Source: Climacium dendroides
Taxonomy: Eukaryota > Streptophyta > Bryopsida > Hypnales > Climaciaceae
Direction of reading: 5' to 3'
Length of the DNA stretch: 64,000 nucleotides
Assembly (NCBI GenBank): GCA_950106755.1
Contig: OX467084.1
Coordinates: forward strand, 744,001-808,000
A program made the position numbers and the translations under genes. This document shows, one piece after another, positions 9,798 to 22,300 of the stretch. The notes below the pieces were generated by a model that was not told the origin of the DNA, searched no databases, and worked only from the letters and a program-made list of their open reading frames with translations. The number at the start of each line of letters is the position of its first letter. Positions within the stretch are counted from its first letter, which is position 1.

Positions 9798-12683
9798 CAG
9801 AATAACCAGTTGGAACAGTGATCCCCCCTATTTGATCTAATAAAATTCTTTGTTCTTCCTTTGTTAACACATACGGAGCTGCTGGCTTCAGGAAATGACC
9901 ATCCTCAGAATCTCTTCTCACCCAGAGGTGAGGTTTAATCCTATCTTCTTCCACGTCTCGACGACTTGCTGCTGTGTTTGTTATTCCCATGACAAGCTTC
10001 AGCAAACCTTCACATATATTCTTCTCTATGTGCATAACATCCAACAAATTTCGAAAGGGAAGTTCCTGTAACAAAGAAAAGTGTATGAATGCCATCATCC
10101 ATTCAGTATGTTCCAATCAAAATTTGAGTAGGAAGTTCTGAGAAAATATTTTACCTTGCACATAACTGAAAAACTAAAAGTCAAGTGGCAGCAAAGGAAA
10201 GCAGTGTGAAAAAACACTCACCCGCCAATAAGGAAGTTGGAATAATGCTGAAACTCGTTTAACACCGTGTTCTCTACCTGGAAAGTCTTCATGACGGTCA
10301 TTGCCTTCTTCACGAAGGAAGCGTTCACTTGCTCTACCACTCCGAATAGTGTCATTTCCAAACATAGCTTGCATTTCCATTTGTAATTCAGCTCCGTAGT
10401 CAAATGCTGCAAAATCACCTCGAAAGTAATGGTTGGCTTCCAAGTACCGTCTATGACAATTGCAATAAATAACCTTTCGTAATACCTTTGAATATCGTGA
10501 AACAGTATGTGGACCACATACAGGACATGCTTTAAATCCCTTTGTCATTAACCCAGACACCAAACCATACCCTGGGAAATCATGCATTGTCCACATAAGA
10601 CATGCCCGGAGACCGAAATATTGTGCACCTCCTTCTGCCCTGGCAGCTTTGGTTTGCACTCCCTCTGGATTCCACAACTGCTGCAGCTCGTCAATTGCAG
10701 GCTGTAGGAAAACGTCGAAATTGTGCCCTGTAACGCTTACTTTCGTTGGAATTAGTAAACACAACATAACAAAGTACTTCTTCGTCACTAACCACGGTGG
10801 AAGATTGTAGTTCAAAAACATTACAGGCCACATATTGTCCGTACTTCTTTTCTCAGACCACGGATTGAATCCATCTGTTGCCATGCCTAAATGAAGGTGA
10901 CGGGGGTCTGATCCAAATCTGTTCACCATTACCTCGGGTTCCAACTCCGTGTCCACAAATTTCCATTGAGGTGAATCTGCAGTGTGCCGCATCTTCTCAT
11001 CTTCACTCCGATTGAAAAAGTGCCAGGTATTCAATTCTGACAACTTCTTCGAACAAAACATTCGCTTCAATCTAGGAATTAATGGAAAATGTCGCAACAC
11101 CAAAGCAGGAACAACAGAACGGCCGCACTGTCGGTAACGACTACTTCACTATAACAAAACATGGTACGAAAAAACCACGTAGGAACTTCCAAAGTGGTTT
11201 TTTTTGACACGTTTTTGTGCGCAGTTTTCTTTGCGTGTTGCGCGTAGTGGACAGCCAAGTTTGTCAGCAATTTCCCACTGCAATTTTTGGAATTTTGGGG
11301 CGTGTAATATACCATTGGAAAGGTCTTTTAAATAACTTTCCAATGGTATATTACACGCCCCAAAATTCCAAAATTTGCAGTGGGAAAATGCTGACAAACT
11401 TGGCTGTCTACTACGTGCAACACGCAAAGAAAATTGCGCACATAAACGTGTCAAAAAAAACCACTTTGGAAGTTCCTGCGCGGGTTTTTTTTACCATGTT
11501 TTGTTATAGTGCTTCCACATTCGGGGCAGCTATCCTCTACCTCCACATCTCCACGAAAAAGGACGCACCCCTTTGAACAAGCATGAATGATGTCATACGC
11601 TAATCCGAAGAACTTCAACATCTTGCTTGCTTCATACTCTGATTTAGGTAACACGTTTCCCATAGGCAGAATGCTCTTGCACAATAGCATTAGCAACTCA
11701 TTCATAAAAGCATTGGAAACACCATGTGTACGGCAACAGTTTATTATCAATAGCGTGGCACTCAATTGAGACAGAGATGCACCCTCAGACAGTGGAAGAG
11801 TTCCTGCAATTTCAATGTTGGCATTCTCCGTGAAATGCCCATCCGGAATGCGATGCACAAATTCCTCTACATCCTTTTCTTCATCATCAGAATGGAAATT
11901 TTCGTCGCTATCAGATGACAAAGCATCATCGACGTTCTGTTCCAAATTCGGAAGTGCATCCTCGAAGATGTCTTCTTCGTTTGCTTCCAAACCTATTTCC
12001 TCAGAGCTGACTGAAGACTGTACTGTTTCTGGCGAGTCCGGACATTGTCGAACAGGGGATTCGACACTTTCTTCATCCTCTGTCCCGGACATGTCTTCTG
12101 ATACTTCCATTGCCACACGATGTATTTCATCAGCTCTCTGAAGAGCATCTCTCACCATGCGATTAAAACCCAATCCCCCGTCTAGTGATATTTCTTGAAT
12201 GGGCTCTTGCAATCCCAAAAATGCCCTTGCATTTTGTCCAATTGTGGCCTCCCACTCCTCATCTGAGGAGTCGTAATCATCTCCCTGCAATAAGAAATCA
12301 TTACTAACAGATAAATGTATACACCTTCAACATTACAAAATGATTCTCACATTTTTTATATGTCTTCAAGCTAGCTAATTAAAACAACCAGAAAATTAAC
12401 TTACTTGTGTCCATCCCCGAAGAGCACCATGTCTTCCTCTACTCTCATAATGCCTCAAAATTGTTCTCCTAGTGCACGCTCTTCTACGTCCACCACATAG
12501 ATTGCATGGACAACAATAACGAGTCCTGCCTTCCCTTGCAGCTCTCTCCTCATCTCTGTTGTATAGCTTCAAATCTCTTGCTCTTATGCGATCCGGATGA
12601 TTCAATGGCAGTCTTCGACGACCATCACCTTCGATATGTTGTTCCATAATCCCTGAATGTAATGTGTTACTGTCAATGACCAA
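9798..12683 (-). pseudogene. CACTA (En/Spm) TNP2 transposase, disrupted by gypsy and by a MITE
   Basis: This is the transposase of a CACTA superfamily DNA transposon, which binds and cuts the element ends. Exon 12683-12405 carries the transposase-associated Cys motif (CPCNLCGGRRRACTRRTI). Intron 12404-12285 (GTAAGT...CAG) leads into an acidic stretch, then the segment IHACSKGCVLF ... CPECG. A 365-bp MITE interrupts at 11147-11511. The Transposase_21 core follows (RFGSDPRHLHLG, DGFNPW, MWPVMFLNYNLPPW, CPVCG) to 10222. Intron 10221-10066 leads to DVMHIEKNICEGLLKL. Coding ends at 9798, where the gypsy LTR is inserted, and the 3' rest should lie left of the window. Removing the MITE and one 3-bp repeat restores an unbroken frame. 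Confidence 0.88.
11147..11511. mobile_element. CACTA-type MITE, 365 bp fold-back, CTT target duplication
   Basis: Nearly the whole element is one long inverted repeat: the halves at 11147-11325 and about 11333-11511 pair along their length. The termini are CACTATAACAAAACATGG and its complement. CTT flanks both sides (11144-11146 and 11512-11514), the 3-bp duplication expected of CACTA transposons. It has no coding capacity. The host TNP2 reading frame is exactly intact across the empty site, so the insertion was simple and recent relative to the host gene. Related ends occur at 42876 and 43517. Confidence 0.9.
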
Positions 12684-13285
12684 ACTTCTCTGACAAAGAC
12701 AAAGTGGACATGTTTAGAATGTTTTCATGAAAACTCTTCCTCACAAAAAAATGAAATGACTGATCATGCATTTCCTTCATTGAGTTGATTGAAATTGTTA
12801 TGAGCATTAGCAAAACATGGCATGACTTTTTTCCATTTTGAAACCTTCAGAAACAGTTATCTCCAATCCAATCTCCGTTTCTTTGGTTTTCCATGTTTTC
12901 CAGAAGTACTTCAAATGACCTACTAATGTAGCATAGAACTGCTATGCAATCTCATACGTTTAATTTTCTCATACTACAGACACGTGTTAAACAACTCGCA
13001 CAGGACATCTATCCACACGAAAAACATGCATAGAACATACCCAAACTCAGCAACTGCCATCACTCAAAAAATGTGGCAACATTCCAAGCATAGACAACGA
13101 ACACAGTCCAAAAGTATCAATCAAAGCAACTGAGGAAATCATATGCACTTCCTATCATAATGAAGGAGCTCTGCAAAAATGAAAAATGAGACACTACTAA
13201 CCCGCATGATACTCATCTGTTACAAAAAGTTTGATCCAACACATCAACATTCTAGAAGCAGCAATTGCACTTACATGAATTCCCT
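12684..13285. other. AT-rich stretch upstream of TNP2, no gene seen
   Basis: It lies between the first recognisable TNP2 exon and the next minus-strand ORF. It may hold the TNP2 promoter or an intron. I see no conserved element. Confidence 0.4.
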
Positions 13286-13669
13286 TCAACCGCGAACCCG
13301 ATCTTCTTCTTGAGCTTTACAAACTAGCATGTATAGAAATAAATCGTATTCCTCCTCCCAACTCTCAAAAGGAATGTCTCCGTTGTAAAAAGAGGACATG
13401 GTAAACAAGTTTCTGTAGTATATGTCATCAACAGAGTCTGGCCAAAATTGTGTGCCGCTACAGAGACCCGAATTGCAACATTCCACATGTTCTTTATGTA
13501 GAAACGCCAGATGCTGCAAATACTGATCTTCGGATGTCAGGAACATTTCCATTTCCTCATCGTCGCCAGTTGTACCACAGTGCTGCAAAGGTTCTTTCAC
13601 TACCACGGGTGTCTTGCTTTCGCCTATAGACTCCCGGGGAGGACACTCTTCGTATTTTCTGGGTACCAC
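13286..13669 (-). CDS. Uncharacterised acidic ORF upstream of TNP2
   Basis: A 127-codon minus-strand frame with acidic composition (GDDEEMEMF, FESWEEEYDLFLYML). I do not recognise a domain. It has the same orientation as TNP2 and lies about 600 bp upstream, so it could be an upstream exon of the TNP2 transcript or a separate small gene of the CACTA element. The ATG at 13669 is only the first in frame. Protein-like composition supports it, but there is no homology evidence. Confidence 0.4.
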   Translation of the reverse strand: MVPRKYEECPPRESIGESKTPVVVKEPLQHCGTTGDDEEMEMFLTSEDQYLQHLAFLHKEHVECCNSGLCSGTQFWPDSVDDIYYRNLFTMSSFYNGDIPFESWEEEYDLFLYMLVCKAQEEDRVRG

Positions 13670-13986
13670 GTGCGGCGCTGGGGTATTTTTAGGGGGGGTA
13701 TTTATTTATTTTTTTGAATTTTCAGGCCCCTATAATTACTTATAAACCCCCCTAGAGCCCATATTATCATGCCTATCTTTACTTATAATACGTACATAGG
13801 CTGAATTTATTGGAGGCTATTTTCTTTATAAAGAACAAAACTAATTTAACAAGTAATGAGAATTAAAGTGACAAGATATGCCCTGTACACCCACAAGATT
13901 CAACTTTAAGGCAAAAAATGGATGTGTTTACATTAGAATGCATACTTGAAGACAAATACATGCACAAATGCTAAATAAAAGCAAGA

Positions 13987-14116
13987 CATTACAAATGACA
14001 AAGTAATGAAAGAGTTTAATGTACAAAATGTGTTAAAAAACACAAACATTACAAATGAAAAAGTAATGAAAGAGTTTAATGTACTAAAGGTGTTAAAAAA
14101 CACAAACATTACAAAT
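13987..14116. repeat. Tandem repeat, 60-bp unit, about 2.2 copies
   Basis: The block beginning ACATTACAAATGA..AAGTAATGAAAG recurs exactly 60 bp later with few changes and starts a third time at about 14107. It is AT-rich and non-coding. The rest of 13670-14670 shows no gene. Confidence 0.8.
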
Positions 14117-14670
14117 CATTTACAAGAACTACAGCAACAAGCTGCAGTTCTAAGCCATCCAACACATGTGAAAAAAAATTTAGAGTCTATGACACAAATG
14201 TCTACTTGTACATGAGACTCATAGTCACCCCAAACCAATTGGAGAAGTGATCAGCTCCTTCACTCCTACAACCATGTTCTGCAAATCCACCAATCATCAC
14301 ATTCCAAGTGATTACACTGCACCCCATAAATCACAAGTCACAAGTCTAATTGATAAAACCAACAGCCTCTCAGAAAACAGTCATGCATCAAAAAAGATGC
14401 CACACTTCCAATACATGTGAACAAGTGCATCCCTCACACACAAATGTGACTGAAGTCCTCCTTTCAGCTCTACTTTCAGCTCTACAAGGCCCCAAGATGT
14501 GCACATGCATTCAAAAAAATTGCATAAGGAATAGCATTTGGTTTAGGGCCAACCGGTTGCACTTGAAGAAGCACTTCAACTGGTTTGTGCCCACAGCCAT
14601 GTTCAGCGACTCCACCAATCCTCACGGTCCATGCAATTCATGCGATCCTCCACAACTCCTCCTTCACTTG

Positions 14671-14830
14671 TGCATCATCCACACTGCCACATTTACCACA
14701 CATGTGAACAAGCGCATTGTGCATCATCCACACTGCCACATTTTCCACACATGTGAACAAGCGCATTGTGCATCATCCACACTGCCACATTTACCAAACA
14801 TGTGAACAAGTGCATTGTGCATCATCCACG
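14671..14830. repeat. Minisatellite, 49-bp unit, just over three copies
   Basis: TGCATCATCCACACTGCC recurs at 14671, 14720, 14769 and (partly) 14818. The unit also contains CACATGTGAACAAG. Open frames across it in several phases are artefacts of the repeat. It lies just downstream of the small minus-strand gene at 14884-15153. Confidence 0.88.
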
Positions 14831-14883
14831 CAGTTTCCGTCTTCAGGGAGCGCGTCGATACCCGCATCGGCATCATCCACGCG

Positions 14884-15153
14884 CTATCGCTTGGAAGATC
14901 TATCTTCGCCCGCAGCACGCAGGGGCAGCACATAAACATGTCCAGGCATGTCGCTGAAGGATTCCATCCTCTGCAGAACTCTGATTTGATCATCGTTGTC
15001 CCAGAATTCGAATGGCCATTCGAGCGCCGCTTTGTCCTCCAGACGCAGCCTCAAAGACGCGTAGGTTTCATCGGCTGAAACCTTCACCTTGCTGTACAGA
15101 GTTGCAACACCGAAGTCTTCCTCCATCGTCCATAGCTTGATACAAGTCGCCAT
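14884..15153 (-). CDS. Small uncharacterised protein, 89 aa
   Basis: The minus-strand frame from ATG 15153 to the stop at 14884 has a folded-protein look: alternating hydrophobic and charged residues (KLWTMEEDFGVATLY, ADETYASLRLRLED, LEWPFEFWDNDD) and no repeats. An earlier in-frame ATG at 15177 is possible. The segment WPFEFWD after a short strand-helix pattern is reminiscent of N-terminal regions of uncharacterised eukaryotic transposon-associated proteins, but I cannot name a family. The upstream region (15.2-16.3 kb, minus orientation) is a CpG-rich repeat block that may hold its promoter. Confidence 0.5.
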   Translation of the reverse strand: MATCIKLWTMEEDFGVATLYSKVKVSADETYASLRLRLEDKAALEWPFEFWDNDDQIRVLQRMESFSDMPGHVYVLPLRAAGEDRSSKR

Positions 15154-15489
15154 CTCGTTCAACAAGTACCGCTGCAAACAACCCTAAATCCAAACAACCC
15201 CTCCACAAGCAAGAGCAAACACCTTCGTCACGCTACCGTGCCGTGAACACGAGTCCAGAACAAATCGCAGGCATACAAAACCCCCGCCCGAAGATTCCCC
15301 AACACCGTCGTGAACACACTAGCAGAAAACACACCCGCACAAACAAACACACCTGCACAAACGAACACACGAACAACACCCACACTCCATGACGCCGCTG
15401 ACCTGAACACACCACCACAATTGATCGCGCACAAACAAGCAAGCTAAAACAATCCCGAACACCATCCTCCACGCTGGTGAACCTTGCAC

Positions 15490-15770
15490 ACCCCAGCAGA
15501 ACTGATCGCGCACCCCGCAAAAGCAAACCCCGCACCAGACAGAACTGATCGCGCACACCGCAAGAGCAAACCCCGCACCAGGCAGAACTGATCGCGCACC
15601 CCGCAAAAGCAAAACCCCGCACCAGGCAGAACTGATCGCGCACCCCGCAAAAGCAAAACCCCGCACCAGGAATCGGTGATCGCGCACCCCGCAAAAGCAA
15701 ACCCCGCGCCAGGAATCGGTGATCGCGCACCCCTCAAAAGTAAACCCCGCACCAGGAATCGGGAACACCT
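15490..15770. repeat. CpG-rich tandem repeat, 43-44 bp unit, about six copies
   Basis: CTGATCGCGCAC or the variant GGTGATCGCGCAC recurs at about 15500, 15543, 15586, 15630, 15674 and 15717, joined by CCGCAAAAGCAAACCCCGC. Further single TGATCGCGC motifs occur at about 15423, 15862, 15948, 16016 and 16158. Long minus-strand frames across it (repeats of GVRDQFCLVRG type) are by-products of a unit length close to a multiple of three. Confidence 0.85.
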
Positions 15771-16045
15771 TTGTCACGCCACTGACCCCAAAACAGAATT
15801 CCACAACTGATTGCGCACAAACAACTGGTCGCACACAAACAACTGATCGGGCATAAACAACTGATCGCGCACACACAAGCAAGCGCCCCCGCACAAGGAA
15901 TCGCCGACCCCTTCGTTCACCTCCTCACCCTAAGCCCACCACCAATCTGATCGCGCACCCACAACCAAGCGCATGCCATCCCCAAAAGCAGCCTCCACGG
16001 TTCAGCCGAAGAACTGATCGCGCGAATCGGAAACACCATCTCCAT

Positions 16046-16301
16046 GCTGCCGTCCCTCAACAAGCAGCAGAACTCATTGCGCGATTAACCCTAAACTGCA
16101 CCAAGATTGCAAACAAATTCGTGAATACACGCTGCCGTCCCTCAACAAGCTGCCCCCCTGATCGCGCGATTAACCCTCAACCGCACCCAGATTGCAAACA
16201 AATTCGTGAACACACGCTGCCGTCACTCAAGAAGCTGGAGAACTCATCGTGTGATTAACCCTCAACCGCACCCAGATTTGCAAACAAATTCGTGAACACA
16301 C
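16046..16301. repeat. Tandem repeat, 85-86 bp unit, three copies
   Basis: Units start with GCTGCCGTCCCTCAA at 16046, 16131 and 16216, with a fourth start at 16302 that breaks off. Each contains GCGCGATTAACCCT and GCAAACAAATTCGTGAA. Together with the 43-bp repeats this makes a 1-kb CpG-rich block, unlike the AT-rich flanks. Confidence 0.85.
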
Positions 16302-16379
16302 GCTGCCGCGCCTCCCTCCCAACCTCGAAATTATCGTTCGCGCCTAAACCCTAGCAGTAGTCGTTAAACTTAATAGACA

Positions 16380-19300
16380 GAACAGATGGAAACTACCCCA
16401 TTCATCGACTGACTACAAGATATGTTGTAGTTATACTTCAGATTTGTATAGTACCTATATCTTACTAGTACTGTAGCATAACCATAACTGAACCTAGTAA
16501 ATAGAATTCCTTGGATCCTATTCTTTGGCCCCTATTTTACATTTAAAAAATAATTAATGGACCATAATTTTTGGGTATCTATTTTACTTATAAAAGACAT
16601 GTCACTTTTTAAGTCCCCTTCTTTAAATGTAAAATCTTTATAAATTTTACCTATGATGAATTAAATCCACCCTATTTTTCGCCGTAGATCACTTTGTAAA
16701 GCGCGGGGAGTGTCCTCCCCTAGTATAGACTCCTCTCTACACATCTGAACATTTTTTTTTAACTTTTTTTGGTCATTGAACATCCGCGTTTCCATAGCAC
16801 TGTGGAAAACGGGAGGATGTAGCCTGTGATGTCCTACGAAGTGAAATTAATGAGAATAAAAAAATTCGGATGACATCCAAAACTGTACACGAATAAATTT
16901 TATGACTACGATGAAAATCTGAAATCTTGGCAGGCATTAAACTACTATCATTCCTATCATGAACTCAATCCCAAGGAAAATGAAAAGTTATACTGCATTC
17001 TTGAAGAGGTACTTCCTAAATAATGTCCTACTGCAGAACTAGAATTTCAGAGTTCTGTATCTGTATCGATACAAATATACAACGCTAAAAAATTTCGAAC
17101 ACTACTCTGCAAAGCTTTTGTTCTTTCACCGGCGTAGCTTGCCAGCCATTTCCTATCAAATGAATTGAACTACTACAAAGTTGGCCTGCAAAGAGCATGA
17201 AAGACTATAAAGTGGGACTTCATCGGAACTGCGAGCATACCTTCATTTCCTACTCCGAGTCCGCATAACAAAATTCACAGCGACAAGTGCTGGTACACTG
17301 AAAGCACAGCAGTGGTGGTCACAAGTCAGGTGTGAAATTCAAGTGTACAATTCTCTGTCATGATACGGAGGACTTGGAGGTATTGCGGGTCAGGTCGAAA
17401 TCACAGAACTAGCCTTTAGAGTTAGCGAGAGGAACATCCACAAAACCTTGTCATTGCAAACATTTCAGACTGACACTAAACATTTTTTCAATGGGCAATG
17501 ACATTCAGAAATAACCTATTTCCATCAGTTTCAAAGAAACGTATGGACAAAGTGGAGAATGCGAGCACAAGTTGTCCAAATGATTCCGCTTTCCGTCTGG
17601 AAGAGGCACATTGCGGCCACCGCCAGTAAATAAGGACGCAGCTTTCATTGAGTTCCTATGAATTAGGATCTCCGTCCCATATATTCATGTCCGATTTTGG
17701 ACTGCCATGGTCCACACATACGTCTGTTAGTTTCTAAAATTTCACTTCGAAGGTGTTGTGCACTGAAAACAAGGAGCGCACGTCCCCAGGACTAAAACTG
17801 GAATGACACAAAATGCACGATTGCAATGTCATATTTAGAATGCTCTGCCTAGAAAACCTACTTGAATGCGGAGTGGCAACTACATTTGGCACTCAAAAAC
17901 AAAATAGGGTTCACGAATTACAAAGCCGAAAGTACCATTTAATGTCGGACTGGACTTCTTCGTTCCACGGCACTTACTGAAACAGATGCACTTTCTTTGA
18001 AGACAAAGACTACATTCCGAAGCTAATGATACATACAAAACATTCAAACAGTTAACTATATCACTGTTGAAGAGGTACGGTTCTCGTTCAAGCGAGAGAA
18101 CAATTGAATCCCAAAAAAAAAAAAAAAAATTGACACTAGTAATGCACAATATTCCTCCAAATTTTAGAACAATAATTTCAGTGCTTCAAAGTGAAAGACT
18201 TCAACGATAAATCCATCAGGTATCTAAAAGTGTTCACATTTTTAAAAATGAGGAGTCATAGAAAGCCCAGAGGAACCCTGAATTGTCACCAATTCAGTAA
18301 AGACGATCAACCATTCACACCAATTCTATTATTACGTTCACTTTCATAGAATGCATAACAATTTCCTAATTCTTGACCATGGTTATCCTCAGATTATAAA
18401 ACATCTAACTCGCTTGTAGAGGTGACCATCAGCTATAATCAATGGATTCATAGTCAACCTTTGAACCTATTCTAATCTCTTAGCCAATCAAAAGAGTTGT
18501 TATTTTTTTTCTATTTTCCTAACTTGCCCTAATCAAAAAATGTTCTTCATACTACTAATATTAAATCTAGTCTCTTAGTTCTGGAAAGACGTGGTCCTAT
18601 AACCAAAGTAGTCATTCAAATATTACTAGACACTTGGAGGAATTGGTGTCATCTTCTTCAACTCTATAATTTCTCCAAAGTCATTTGTCCTTCATCTTCA
18701 GTCCTCAACATTCTTCTTTGGTTTAAAAAATGACCCTACATTTGCACATGAGAAACTTTTGCTAGACATGTAGAAATTTCAGAAATGTAGGGTTATAACA
18801 TGCCCATAGCAACACGATCGATGAAGCAAAACAATCAAGCAGCACTGTAAGCATTTGGGACCATTGACCTTATTTGTCAGAAGAAGATCATGGGTGTAGA
18901 ACATTACAGTATTGGTTCAATGATTTGCTATGGTGATGCTCTAACATTGTGCTTACAAAAGTAGTCTTCTCATATACATTAAGTTTTTTTCTACTAGTAG
19001 AGATGCTCAAAGAGTTCTAGAGCTCTGAGAATTGTGCTAAGAGGAGCACATTATAATATTAACCCTTGATCCCCAATGTGGACACCAAACATCCAATGGA
19101 TGTAAAATGATTTTTGAATGTACAATAGAATTGCAATTATTAATGTCCAATGATAGGAGTAGAAAGGTGATATCTTCTATAGTAGTATCACTTTTTATGA
19201 GTATATTTTGCTTATTGAAAGTACATGTTCTCACAGGGTATCAGAATGCATGATTTCCATGGCTATCGATCTGTCCTTCAAGGGTTAAAAAAAAGCATGC

Positions 19301-22300
19301 CTTCCAACTAAATTTGAATGGGATCTTGGGCTTCATTTTTTGTGTTCTAGTTACAGTGCCAATTTGCATCATAAAAATACAACTTGAATAGGAAATGGGA
19401 AAAAAATCACAAAATGTATTGCTACAAAATCCAAATTTTTTAGAGAAAACCTAGAATGAAATTGCTAGATATGTTGATGAAAATAGAACTATGGAACATG
19501 TGATTTGTACTACTGTGACATTTGTCATCCAATATGAAGAGAAATTGTTTAATTTGAAGCACCACTAAAACATATGAACTCTTTCATTGGCACTTTTTAT
19601 GTTGCAATTCAAAGAAGCAAGCCCAAGGTGAGTCCAATGCACCAAATAATGCGATATTTGCATACAGTATGCAAAAATTACAAAGGGTCAAAGTGGTTTG
19701 TACTGTACGTTCGAAAACCATTTGAATTTGGTATGAGTATAACATGCACACATTGATGTTGAAGATATATATGCATAGTGACGGTGGAAGTTTAGGCACA
19801 TTTGAAGGTGCCCACATGTGGAGTACCTTTGAAACAAATAAATAAATCGAAGATCTATTAAATCCCCACCCCAAAAACAAGAACGCAAAATATCAAAGAT
19901 TTGTATTTCTCTTTAACAACATTCAATTTGTAAACCAGAAATCTTCATTCTTGAAATGTTGCAGAGGGCAAAAAGTATCCAACGAAAGAATGTAAAAAAT
20001 ATGGAAATAAAGAATGCACCTACATATACAGAAAATGGATACTGGAGTATTAATGGCTTTAATTAGTGATAAGGTTGTATCCTTTTAGGGCTAACCTCTA
20101 ATGACTTATGCAATCATTCTATGGTTGTTGCAATACTTGACTAGCATTGGTGGATTAAAATTTTTTGGTCTATTTCTCTTGTAATCTTTAAAAAAATGGA
20201 TTGTCTGCGAATAAGTGTATTACACATTAAAATTCATATTAACTAATTTTTTTCCATGAAGAGATGAATGCAAAGTATACAATAAACTATTATTATAATT
20301 AGAATTATTTACTAATTACAGATGATGAACGAAGTGATGACTTATTGATAATGTTTTCTTAGTAAAGCTTCTCATTCATCCAAATAAGTGTTAAAATGCT
20401 TAAAAAACAAAGTTTCTTTTGACAGTTCATGGAAACTGGATAAATTATGTGTTCGTAAGAAAATAAAACCAAATTCATGCAATGATAAATAAAAATAAGA
20501 AAAAAAAAACATTACAGAATTCAATATACTATCAAAAGAAAGCGATTATTATTTGTCATGAATTCTTAAATTATTTTGTGTTAATCAATGTAAGTAAAAA
20601 TTATCCAATAATAACATGTCATGTAGATGAAATGTATAATAAATTATATGTGAAAAGTGCGAACAACTTACAAACTATAAAGAACGCCATTGCTTGCTCA
20701 TTGGAATCTGTAATGCACATCCAGGTATGTCCAACGTATGTATGGATACAAATATACGCATATTGTCATAAATATACATTATGACAAATTTCATGAAGAA
20801 CTTCAGTTAAACACTTGGAAGACCATTCCTACACTAAATACATAAGATTCTTCCAAACTTGAAATTACATTACAAGTATTATTACCATTCCCCCCTAGTT
20901 TCTTTTGGAATTTTTTAGTTGAGTTTTATAAACTCAACTTCTGTATGTATAATTAGCAATGAGTTGGAAATTTTGTAGGACATTACTAAGTTGGAAGATT
21001 CAAATAGGGCATAAGAATGAATCACGAGAACTCCCTCATTCTACTTCAAGGTTGAATAAGTTGTCTGTGGTTCAAAAGTGTTATTCAATTTCAAGTTATG
21101 AAATGACCAAGAATTGGAATTGTACATAGCCCACATAAAATTCAAGGCAACAAAATTCGATTGCAATCATATTTTGAATGTCAATCTCAAAGAAGTGAAG
21201 TACAAGTTCATATACATGGTAACCATTTTTCTTTCAAGTATGAGCTATCATTATACAATATCCCAAATCTTTAACAATAAAAGAACTTTACTTGTTGGCT
21301 TCTTTGAAGTTTTGGGATAAAAAACTATTACATTTATGAATGCATATGTAAAGCTAAGCCGGGTCATTGCAAAAAACACCGACCATTTTTGATAGCGATT
21401 TTCAAAACCGGTTTTTGTCCAAGCTATAACTTTTGAATTTTAAACCCAATGCCAAAAACAGAAATTGTGTTTCTATAGTTTTTGATTGTAATATTATCCT
21501 TTATTTTTCAGAAATTTTATAAAAATATCTTATATTGAAAAGCCAATTTTGTGAATTTGTCACAAAATTAGGTTTAGTGATCTTTTATACTATTGAGTAG
21601 TTCAATTTAATGATTTTCAGCTGAAATTTCTATAGTTTATTCCTATAGTAGGCGGATATGTCTCCACCAAATCACCAAATGGTTTTTAGAAATAAATTAA
21701 CTTACATGTCATGCACATTCATACGAATAGGCTTTTCTGGCCTCCTGTGCGCGTGCACTTCAAAACATTAGTGATGGTTTTGACTATTTTTTTTTGTCAA
21801 GTCTCATGACAAAGAAGTTCTTCCAAATAAAATTCTAGTGAATATGTCCTAGAATATACATTGTTGGACGTTTTGTAATTTCAAGTAACAGTTATAGCCT
21901 AATATGTTACTTTTTTTCGTAAATAGGTAGTATGGGCAGATAGAAAAAATCATTATTTTCAATAAACAAAATTTGAAATAAGTTTTCAAAACTTACATGC
22001 ACAAGAAAAGCTTTGAATCATTGCATTTTGATCAATGAAATTAAAGTTGTAGGGTTGTTAATCCAAGAAGGCCAAGGCCTTTTGGGGTCTAAAAACATCA
22101 TTGCTTTTGAAGTTTTATGATTCTAAATTGTAGTAAGGTCTACAAATCTGAACCGTGCAATCTTTTAGTATACATGTACATGATGTGAATGAAATGTGGG
22201 GTCATTTGACCATATACTTTGAAAGGTTGTAATTTTTTAGTGTTGGAAATTGATGCTGAAATTTTCCTAAAAGCACAATTGGAGATGAAATTCAATTTCT

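Noticed and set aside
15233..15894. Minus-strand ORFs of 102-191 codons over 15.2-15.9 kb
   Set aside because: They are readings of the 43-bp CpG-rich tandem repeat and have repetitive, implausible protein sequences in several overlapping frames.
13670..16740. Right terminus (TAGTG) of the CACTA element that carries TNP2
   Set aside because: I found no TAGTG with a matching inverted end or target duplication near 13.7, 16.3 or 16.7 kb, so I do not assign the boundary.
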